NCBI GenBank assembly: GCA_025200525.1
Contig: CM045763.1
Span: 59,723,530-59,787,529 of the forward strand
Direction: 5' to 3'
Source of the DNA: Camellia lanceoleosa
Taxonomy: Eukaryota > Streptophyta > Magnoliopsida > Ericales > Theaceae
DNA length: 64,000 nt
Position 1 is the first letter of the stretch, and each line of letters opens with the position of its first letter. A model generated the notes under the pieces. It was given only the letters and a program-made list of their open reading frames with translations. It searched no databases and was not told the DNA's origin. The position numbers and the translations under genes are program-made. This document shows positions 56,674 through 64,000 of this stretch, in pieces.

Positions 56674-56737
56674 GTCTGCAAATGCGTATGAGAGTAGTGT
56701 ATGATGGAAATGGTGGAAGGTTGAGGAAGAAGATGGG

Positions 56738-56744
56738 TTTATAT
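56738..56744 (-). promoter_or_regulatory. TATA box of MBF1c
   Basis: On the minus strand CCCACATATAAACCCATC contains ATATAAA about 130 bp before the ATG, which predicts transcription starting near 56705 and a 5' UTR of about 95 nt. Confidence 0.65.
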
Positions 56745-56758
56745 GTGGGGTTGGGGGG

Positions 56759-56776
56759 ATCTGGAACGTTCTTGCG
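56759..56776 (-). promoter_or_regulatory. Heat-shock element, proximal
   Basis: GAACGTTC at 56764-56771 is a perfect head-to-head GAAnnTTC core. ATC on one side and GCG on the other at the 5-bp register give partial third and fourth units. It lies 20 bp upstream of the TATA box. Confidence 0.65.
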
Positions 56777-56829
56777 GTTTTTTCTCACATAGAGAGAGAG
56801 AGAGAGAGAGAGAATGAATGTGCTTCTCT

Positions 56830-56842
56830 CTCTGGAATGTTC
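56830..56842 (-). promoter_or_regulatory. Heat-shock element, distal
   Basis: GAATGTTC at 56835-56842 is a second GAAnnTTC core about 70 bp further upstream, with a partial unit (CTC) at the 5-bp register to its left. Heat-shock factors bind arrays of such units. Confidence 0.6.
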
Positions 56843-57423
56843 GATGGGGTTCGCAAAAATCTGTTGTGGAATAATTGACGTGGCTATTTGTTATTGGATA
56901 CGGGATGCTGATTTTGGACTCCCACGTTTAAAAGAGAGACTTGGCACCCACGTAAGAAAGAGCATCTCCAATGGGAGAAATTCAATAATAGACCCCCTGT
57001 TTTCTGAGACTCACGGGTATGTTGGGTTTGAATTTAGGGGATGAGTTTTAGAGATAAAAAGTATGAAAAGTTATTTAGTTTGGTCTTTTTTAAAAAGATG
57101 TTTTGAAAAATTATTTTGAGAGTGAATTTTAAAAAAAATGATTGATTTAATGTGTATGAGAGAGAGATTTATTTGGAAAACTTATAAACCAAACAAGTTT
57201 TGGGAAATTTTTTTAAGAAAATTTGTTTAGTTTGATTACTTTTGAAAACTTATTTATAGAGAATTTTTCTCAAAAATTTTTAAAAAACACAAACCAAACA
57301 AGGCCCAAAGCTTCCAATTATTACTTTTGATTGGATTACTTTTGGCTCCCAATTATTGATAGCATGGCTTTACACATATATGAGTAAGTTTTACATATAA
57401 ATTGGGGGGATGTATTTTCTAAG
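56843..57423. other. AT-rich DNA between the MBF1c promoter and element F
   Basis: No gene. The segment about 57015-57306 has GGG..GTTGGGTTTG at one end and CAAACCAAACAAGGCCC at the other, a weak inverted match that may be an old MITE without a clear duplication. Confidence 0.4.
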
Positions 57424-57971
57424 TGCCAACACGTGGCCGAGGTGGCACCAAAGTGTCAGCCGAAGTGCCACGTGTTACAGTAGTTACGCCAAGGTTATCG
57501 CAGAGTTGCCGAGGTCATCTGCAAGAATACAGGAGTCCGAAGTTATCTCCGAAGATATGGGAATCCGAGATGATCAGATAAGGGGCAAGAGTCTTAGAAT
57601 GAAGAAAGACTTCAAGATGGATAAGGATAGTATTTTTAGGGAGTCTATCCTTATCTCTTATAGAGTCCAAAGTAAGTACTGAATGAGAGTCCATAGAAGT
57701 GAGATTTCTAGTGGGACTAGGATAAAGAAAGACTATAAAAGAAGGGCATCCCCTGCTGGTCTAAGGTACGCAATTTGTAATCTTGAGCAGTAATTTAAGC
57801 ACTGATATTATCTTTGAGAGATATTGACTTGATCGTCGGAGTGCCCCCGGGTGGAAGAACCACTGCCGGAGCCTTTTATTTCTGTGCAGGTTACAGGGAG
57901 TCATCTATTCTGCCTGTGTTCTATAGCTGGATTACTAAGGAGGGCAGTGTGATCGGAAATTCACTCACACA
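57424..57971 (+). repeat. 5' LTR of element F (548 bp)
   Basis: It starts TGCCAACACGTGGCC and ends CACTCACACA before ATTTGGCGCCG. A TATA box CTATAAAAG is at 57733-57741. It aligns by eye with 37086-37609. Confidence 0.82.
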
Positions 57972-57974
57972 ATT

Positions 57975-57993
57975 TGGCGCCGTCTGTGGGAAC
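57975..57993 (+). promoter_or_regulatory. Primer binding site of element F
   Basis: TGGCGCCGTCTGTGGGAAC, 3 nt after the LTR end. Confidence 0.75.
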
Positions 57994-58006
57994 GAAAGAA
58001 GAGTAG

Positions 58007-59640
58007 ATGGCCAGTAACACTCAGAAGGAAAACATTGGGGACGACACTCTTGCTGGGAGTGGAAGACCCGTCGACCCTAACGCTGAAGGAGGAGACCACA
58101 ACAAAGAAGTTCGTGATCAGAATCACGCAGAGAAAGGCGTCGGCCAAGATGGCGACGCATCAAAGAAAGCGGACCAGGGCAAGTACTACAACGAGGACAA
58201 CCTCCAGATCTGGAAAGACAGATGTCTGAGGAGGGATGAAGAAGTAAAGGAGATGGCAAACAAGTTGGCAGACCTTTAATCGGTCGTCAACTTCATGATG
58301 CAAAATAATGTCATGTACCGCCATACCCTGAGACACACCAATGCAATGACAAGCGCCCGGAAAAGGCGAAAGAAATCCTGGAGCCCTCGACACGAAGTGG
58401 AAGGCACTCTCACCGAAACTCCAGGGAAGTCGATCGAGAAGAGCCGAGAAGAAGAGTCGAAGGACATATCGCGAAGAAGCGGACCCTAAGAACATCGGCA
58501 TGTTCCGGCGGATATTGTATTCGATCGTCCTACGGAGAAGGATCAAAAGGGCCACCATGAGACCGAGTAGTCGCCGAAAAATTTGAAGTCCAATGATAGC
58601 GAGTGCGAGGAGAAGTAAAGAGGACTTGAGAGATTACCTCAAGAGGAAGCGGAGAATCTGGGGCAAGTAACCTCCGGTTAAGCGAGGGCGCCATTTTCGA
58701 TGGAATCGGACAAATTAAATCGCCCGAAAAGATTCAAGATATCGAGGTTTCAGATATATGATGGTAAGTCGGACCCTAACTTCCATGTTGGATTATTTTT
58801 GAATTCAATGGCATTATCTGATGGGAACGAGCCGTTGCTCTACAAAGTGTTCCCTTCATCCTTGAGGGATTGCATCGATTGGTTCCACAAATTACCAAAG
58901 GCGGCGTGAAGAGTTTGGGAAGGCTGGCGAGATGTTTGTGGCAGTTCATAACAAACAAACTGCGACCATTGAGGTGGATGCATTGATGGCCCTAAAATTG
59001 GCAAGATGAAGGCCTTAGGGCCTATGCAAGAGGTACTATGAGGTGTTCAATCGAATACTGAATGCAACCAGGAGGTGGCGGTCGTCTCTTTCAAGAACGG
59101 CTGAAAGATGGTATCCTTTGTGGAAGTCCTTGGCAAAAACCCGCCAAAAGAGTATGGAAGAGCTCATGGCGAGAATCGAGAAGTATGCGAGCCGAGAAAG
59201 ATCGTCGGGGAATAAGGAGCGAAGCGAGAAAAAACCGGCTCGAAGCAAAGGCTGAGGTAACAATGGACAGAACAAGCAGAGCGAGTTGAGGGCTAAGCGA
59301 GTGATGTGCAGCGGTGTTAAATTCGATTCACAAAGTCCTTGATCAAATTCGAAATCACCCTACTTGGTAGGCAAGAGCACCAGGAGAATTTATGGGGAGA
59401 AACCTTGGTAGGCGTTGTGCTTACCACAATGAAAGGGCACCAACTCGGGGTTCAGAGCCCTTAAAGCACACTTAGAAGATTTGGTGAGGCAAGGCCATCT
59501 GAGAGACCTTGTGGATGAGGCCAAAACAAGGGGAGAACGAGCACGATTGCCTCAAGCACGAGCCACGCCTCCCCGGTAGAAGCAACCACGAGCGAGTGGA
59601 CCTCGGGTGGTTAATGTGATCCACTCAAGGTGAATGAAAA
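58007..59640 (+). pseudogene. gag: Element F gag, heavily degraded
   Basis: The first 90 codons from the ATG at 58007 parallel the start of D's gag (IGDDTLAGSGRPVDPNAEGG against D's DDIPIGSSKHIDPN) and keep the CAG that is TAG in D. The core from 58700 has RFKISRFQIYDGKSDPNFHV and DWFHKLPK, then breaks into several frames through many 1-2-nt losses between 58900 and 59600. A zinc-knuckle region is only partly readable near 59420. It makes no intact product. Confidence 0.75.
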
Positions 59641-59897
59641 GCGACATACTGAGGGGAGACACGGAGGGTAAAACACCTGCTGACGTCAACTTGGTCGGAC
59701 TAAAAGACCTCGGCACGAAGATTGCCAAGGACGATGATAGCCTTCACGAAGCCGACCTTGATATGGTTGACACCCGCACAATGATGCCTTGGTAGTATCC
59801 CTCCGGGTTGGGGAGTGCGGTGAACGCATCTGATTGATCAAGGCGCTCTGCGATATCATGTATGTCGGATGTTACAAGGAGTTAGGCCTTCACCACG
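59641..59897 (+). pseudogene. pol: Element F protease, N-terminal part
   Basis: The active-site region reads ATT GAT CAA GGC (about 59834-59845), so Asp-Gln-Gly is kept, but the next Ser codons are disturbed by a frame change before CDIMYVGCYKELGLH. It continues into the open frame that starts near 59898. Confidence 0.65.
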
Positions 59898-60773
59898 ATG
59901 ACATGGAGCGATCAAGCGGCGATAGTCGGCTTCAATGGAACGCCGACATGGCCTTTAGGCGCAACAAGCTTGGAGGTACAAGCTGGCACCAAGAAGATCA
60001 AGACAGAATTCATTGTGATTGATACGCCCTCGCCTTACAACATCATCCTGGAGAGGCCGTGGTTGCATGCAATGGGGGCAGTTCCCTCAACATTGCATCA
60101 ACTGCTACGGTTCCCAACAGAACATGGGATTGAGGAAGTCAGAGGAGATCAGTTGCAGGCAAAAAATTGCCCCATGGCAGCAATGAAATTAACCTGCAGC
60201 ATTCGGGAACCAAAGGAAGCAGAAGTTGAAAAAGAGGACATGAAGGTCCTAGATGATGTCGGCAAAGAGCCGACCGAGAAAAGTGAAGAAGCACTGAAGA
60301 AAATCCTCGTCCAGGAGAACGATGAAGAACGCTTCTTTCTTCTCGGCACAGGGTTAGCCGAAGAAGAGGAAAGGGAGCTGGAAGCCTTTCTGAGGAAAAA
60401 TATCGAGGTGTTCGCCTGGACACCGTATGAAATGCCTGGCATTGACCCCGAGGTCACATGTCACAGACTTAACGTTGACAGGTCGGCCAAACCTGTGATA
60501 CAACGAGCCAGAAAACCGACGTTGATGCACGTCGAAGCAGTGGAGGAGGAAGTAAACAGACTTCTAGAGGCCAGGGCCATCAGAGAAGCCAATTATCCGA
60601 CATGGTTATCAAACACCGTGGTAGTAAAGAAGAAGAATGGCAAGTGGAGAGTCTGTGTAGATTTTACAATTTTGAACAAAGCTTGTACCAAAGTCTGCTT
60701 CCCTCTGCCAAAGATCAACCAGTTGGGGGACGCCACACCTGCACATGGAAGGATGAGCTTCTTGGGCATATAG
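59898..60773 (+). CDS. pol: Element F protease C-terminus and RT N-terminal half
   Basis: 291 open codons: TPTWPLGATSLEVQAGTKKI and YNIILERPWLHAM close the protease. An acidic connector with AEEEERELEAFLRKNIEVFA leads to [42 protein letters not shown] and FPLPKINQLGD. The frame ends at 60773 just before the palm motif, which continues in another frame. Confidence 0.82.
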   Translation: MTWSDQAAIVGFNGTPTWPLGATSLEVQAGTKKIKTEFIVIDTPSPYNIILERPWLHAMGAVPSTLHQLLRFPTEHGIEEVRGDQLQAKNCPMAAMKLTCSIREPKEAEVEKEDMKVLDDVGKEPTEKSEEALKKILVQENDEERFFLLGTGLAEEEERELEAFLRKNIEVFAWTPYEMPGIDPEVTCHRLNVDRSAKPVIQRARKPTLMHVEAVEEEVNRLLEARAIREANYPTWLSNTVVVKKKNGKWRVCVDFTILNKACTKVCFPLPKINQLGDATPAHGRMSFLGI

Positions 60774-60853
60774 GGGTATCACCAGATAGCTATGTACCCC
60801 GGATGAGGAGAAGGCGTTTATCACTCCCAAAGGTGCATGTATTATTCTGAGTC

Positions 60854-61366
60854 ATGCCTTTTGGGTTGAAGAACGCAGAACAACTTACCAAAAGCGGTGA
60901 CCAAGATGTTCAAACACTTGATTGGCGAGCTGAAGTCTACATTGATGATATGGTCGTGAAGACCAAGGAACCAAAGGATCATCTTGCTGACCTAGAAGAG
61001 GTCTTTGACATACTCAAAATATATCGGCTCCGACTAAACGCATCGAAATGCGCGTTTGGAGTAGGATCCGGTAAGTTCTTGGGATACCTGGTGACTAGAA
61101 AGGGCATTGAAGCCAGCCCAGATCAGATCAAGGCCATTCTGGAATTACAGAGTCCGACATCGGCTAAACAGGTTCAAATACTTACTAGAAGGGCCGCAAC
61201 CCTAAACAAGTTCATAAGCCGAAGTTCAGACAAATGTAAACCTTTTTTCAATATGGTGAAAAAGGCTACGGATTTTCTATGGACAGAGGAATGTGAGGCC
61301 GCTTTGGCCGACCTGAAGAAATATCTTACCTCGGCTCCAGTCTTCTCAACACCTCAACCTGGGTAG
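60854..61366 (+). CDS. pol: Element F RT C-terminal half
   Basis: It opens at [10 protein letters not shown] (the expected AGAT is disturbed) and contains the catalytic YIDD at 60938-60949, then [20 protein letters not shown] and a thumb/connection ending FSTPQPG. The start of RNase H follows in a different frame after a TAG. Confidence 0.82.
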   Translation: MPFGLKNAEQLTKSGDQDVQTLDWRAEVYIDDMVVKTKEPKDHLADLEEVFDILKIYRLRLNASKCAFGVGSGKFLGYLVTRKGIEASPDQIKAILELQSPTSAKQVQILTRRAATLNKFISRSSDKCKPFFNMVKKATDFLWTEECEAALADLKKYLTSAPVFSTPQPG

Positions 61367-62240
61367 GAACTGTTTTTATACTTAGCAGTTTCAGCCTGAT
61401 GTAGCTGTGATAATCCGAGAAGAAGGGAGAAGCGAAGGCATTTACTATGTAAGTAAAACCTTGGCGATCTTGAAACAAGGTATTTACCACTTGGAGAAAT
61501 TAATCTTGGCCTTGGTAATGGCCTCAAAAGCTAAACCATTATTTTCAAGCTCACAAGATAGTGGTTCTATGAGCACCCACTAAAATCCTTGTTGCAACAA
61601 GGAGACTTGTTGGAAGAATAGCAAGATGGGCGTAGTATTGGGCCAATATGACTGGAGTTCGCCGAGAACGACAATAAAGGGCCAAGTCTTGGCCGACTTA
61701 ATGTCGAAGTTCTCGCCAGAATACATCAAACATCGGGCTCCGTTGAGCCGAGATGCACGATGTCCAAACAAGGAAGGAGAAGCCCAGCCAAAGGCTAAAG
61801 AACCAATGAAGGAAAAACTCAGACCCTGCAGCATTTACATCGGCGACTCCTTTCAAATTTTTGTTGATGGGAGCTCAAACCGGCAGGGGGTAGGGGCAGG
61901 AGTAGTGTTAATTTCCCCCGATGGGGAGATATTGGAGCAGTCTATTCGACTGGGGTTCAAAGCCTCGAACAATGAGGAGGAATATGAAGCATTGATTCTT
62001 TGGACTAAAGTTTGGCAAGATGCAATGATGAGGTAATAGTTTTTGTGACTCACAACTTATAGTGAATCAAACTACGAGGAGAGTTTCTTTGCGAGATGAA
62101 ATAATGTCGGCATCGCATAAAGAAGTCATCGGTGGCGGACATGTTTCAAAACTGCCGACTTTTTCAAGTTAGCCGAGACGATAACAACCACGCCGACGCG
62201 TTGGCCAATTTAGCAAGCTCAATGCAAACCGGAAAGACGA
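61367..62240 (+). pseudogene. pol: Element F RNase H and archaeal-type RNase H
   Basis: The first RNase H (61367-61620) survives only as fragments such as YYVSKTL and HLEKLILALVMAS. The second is open at 61626-62036 with FQIFVDGSSNRQGVGAG (first Asp kept), ISPDGEILEQSIRLGFKASN, and EEEYEAL. It then breaks near 62036, and its last Asp region reads DDNNHADALANLAS at about 62177-62218, in the frame that continues into integrase. Confidence 0.75.
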
Positions 62241-63561
62241 GGACAATAATGATCGATTACCTATCAGGCCCGAGCATAGAGTCACCACACACAATGCAAG
62301 AAGCATTATGTGTGGACATGGGACCAAGCTGGATGGATGCAATTGTTGCATTCCTGAAAGAGGGCAAGCTGCCAGAAGATCAAAAGGAAGCACACAAGAT
62401 CAGATTGAAGTCGGCAAGATTCAGCCTGACAGCAGAAGGACATCTCTACAGAAGATCCTTCACTAGACCTCTTTTAAGGTGTGTACACCCTCTTCAGGTC
62501 GAAGACTTTTTATATGAAATTCATGAAGGAGTTTGTGGAAGCCACGCAGGGGGCAGATCGTTAACTCACAGGGCCATTACCCAGGGGTATTGGTGGCCCT
62601 ACATGCAAAAAGATGCAGAAGCCTATGTGAAGAAGTGTGAACAATGCCAGAGGTTTGCACCGTTGATACATCAGCCAGCTGTTGACCTGAACCCGGTTTC
62701 TAGCCCTTGGCCATTTGCCCAATGGGGCATGGATCTCGTTGGACAATTGCCCCAAGCAACTGGGCAACGGAAGTACCTACTGGTAGCAACAGACTACTTC
62801 ACAAAATGGATAGAAGCAGAGCCTCTTGCCAAAATCCGAGATGTGGATGTGAAGAACTTCATCTAGAAAAACATCATCACCAGATTTGGGATTCCAAGAG
62901 CAATCGTTGCCGACAACGGAACAGTTTTGACAAAGAAACTCATCAAGAATTTTTAGCAAAGTTTAAGATAAAGAATTACTTTTCAACACCAAGCTTTCCC
63001 AAAGTAATGGGCAAGCGAAGCATCAAACAAAGTCATTCGGATGGAATAAAGAAGCATTTGCCGACAAAAGGAAAGTGGGTAGACGAATTGCCCAACGTGC
63101 TCTGGGCATATCGCACTACGCCGAGAAGATCAACAGGGGAATCCCCCTTTGCCATGGCTTATGGCACAGAAGCAGTCATTCCATTGGAGATCGGCATCCC
63201 AGGGATCAGAACACAGGGAGTTGAGAACGGGTCTAATGATGTGCTCTTAGCCCGAGATCTGGATCTACTGGAAGAAAGAAGAGAGAAAGCTACAATCCAG
63301 CTTGCAGCATACCAGTAACAGCTTGCCAAAGCTTACAACAAGAAGGTCAATCCAAGGGATTTTCAAGTCAACGACTTAGTCTTGAGAAAAGTCGTCGGCA
63401 ATAAGAAGGATCCCAGAGAGGGCAAGCTTGGCCCAAACTAGGAAGGACCCTACAGAATTACTTCGGTGTTAGGAAATGGGGCATATCGGCTCGTAAATAA
63501 TGAGGGCAAAGCATTGCCCAGACCATGGAACACTTGTAATTTAAAGTTTTTCTATCATTAG
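62241..63561 (+). pseudogene. pol: Element F integrase
   Basis: The frame is open to a TAG at 62864-62866. The zinc-binding part has EIHEGVCGSHAGGRSL and CEQCQRF. The core has WGMDLVGQLP and, after the stop, IVADNGTVLTKK. Then it changes frame; WAYRTTPRRSTGESPFAMAY and EAVIPLEIGIPG are at about 63098-63204. TAA at 63316 and TAG at 63439 interrupt the C-terminal part, which ends LKFFYH and TAG at 63559-63561. All domains are recognisable but the gene is broken at least five times. Confidence 0.82.
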
Positions 63562-63716
63562 ATGTTTTTTGATTTTTTGCCGATATGATCAATAAAATCT
63601 TAGCAGAATTTTTCAGAACTTATAAAACGATGCATGATGTTGTTTTTTGAATAATGAGAACCCAAGTGGAACTTAGGTTCACATTGGGGGCAGAGAGAAG
63701 ACATTAGTAATGCTTA

Positions 63717-64000
63717 GCCGAAGTTAAGCCGAGATTATGTTTAAACATGGTTAATCTGAGATAAATTCCTTATCTTTACTTGTTGAAATTTGTAGCAATT
63801 TACAAGTTAAAATTAAGCCGAGATAAATTTCTTATCTTTACTTGTTGAAATTTGTAGCAATTTACAAGTTACAGTTAAGCTGAGATAAATTCCTTATCTT
63901 TACTTGTTGAAATTTGTAGCAATTTACAAGTTAAAGTTAAGCCGATATAATTGTTTATCTTCACTTGTTAAAATTTGTAGCAATTTACAAGATGAAGTTA
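63717..64000. repeat. 62-bp tandem array after pol of element F
   Basis: TGTTGAAATTTGTAGCAATT recurs at 63781, 63843, 63905 and (changed) 63966, an exact 62-bp spacing that drops to 61 at the end. AAGTTAAGCCGAGATAA lies between copies. The array reaches the window edge, so its length is unknown. Confidence 0.93.

Larger units (their letters stand above)
57424..64000 (+). mobile_element. Ty3/gypsy element 'F' (Tat type), runs off the window
   Basis: 5' LTR (57424-57971), primer site, degraded gag, protease, RT, dual RNase H, integrase ending at 63561, and a 62-bp tandem array at the window edge. It shares LTR, primer site, gag and protease features with element D 20 kb to the left. The 3' LTR should lie beyond 64000. 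The left flank is CTAAG. Confidence 0.88.

Noticed and set aside
56610..56681. N-terminal extension of MBF1c by 24 codons to an upstream in-frame start
   Set aside because: It translates the CT-repeat leader (LSLSLSL); the family start MPNRYPG lies at 56609, and the extension is within the predicted 5' UTR.
57015..57306. Possible MITE with GGG..TTTGG-type inverted ends
   Set aside because: Only weak terminal similarity and no convincing duplication; left as a note.

Overview
This window looks like a transposon-dense intergenic stretch of a flowering-plant nuclear genome, probably a eudicot. The evidence is AT-rich flanks, many Ty3/gypsy and Copia-type LTRs, CACTA-type termini, and one clearly intact host gene: an intronless MBF1c-type coactivator on the minus strand (56172-56609). 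I cannot name the species. There are no bacterial genes, CRISPR arrays, or rRNA or tRNA genes.

Left part (1-37 kb). After a minisatellite (1007-1350) and a Copia-type LTR (1452-1780) comes a four-level nest that can be read from target-site duplications (TSDs). A CACTA-type element (about 3022-36747, 3-bp TSD ACG, left end slightly damaged) was entered by an LTR element now reduced to a solo LTR (3990-34100, TSD AATAG). That LTR was entered by a second LTR element, also now solo (5247-34089, TSD ATTGT). Into that landed a 26.3-kb Ty3/gypsy element of the Tat/Ogre type (5789-32113, TSD GAGAT, LTRs of about 5 kb). The CACTA part carries minus-strand exon fragments resembling ESCRT-III VPS2.2/2.3 and the UTP5/WDR43 Utp12 domain.

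The 26-kb element (A). Sense order is 5' LTR, PBS, gag, protease with a G-patch-like segment, RT, RNase H, second (archaeal-type) RNase H, integrase. All are damaged by stops and frameshifts. Between pol and the 3' LTR lie two antisense genes that still have introns: a DUF7745-like gene (21300 to 20013) and a plant-mobile-domain (PMD) gene (25659 to 22061). The first intron of the PMD gene is mostly tandem repeats. The LTR promoter and both antisense promoters have GGCCGGCC palindromes upstream of a TATA box, which suggests a shared cis-element.

Middle (36.8-54 kb). A single intact exon of an ALDH2-family gene (36835-36971) is followed by a truncated gypsy element D (37086-39814). Next is an inverted solo LTR of the 2.4-kb family (39815-42168) with no TSD. 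Then comes minus-strand element E (42169-52122) with gag, DQGS protease, dual RNase H pol, a 58-bp tandem array, an antisense gene resembling the 'putative gypsy-type transposase' family, a 5' LTR, and no 3' LTR. A solo LTR related to E's lies at 53280-54020.

Right part (54-64 kb). AT-rich DNA with a 190-bp tandem repeat leads to the MBF1c gene, whose promoter has two heat-shock-element cores and a TATA box. Element F (57424 to past the window end) belongs to the same family as D. It is degraded and ends in a 62-bp tandem array. Most coding breaks that can be checked against a relative are C-to-T type changes, which fits decay of methylated DNA.
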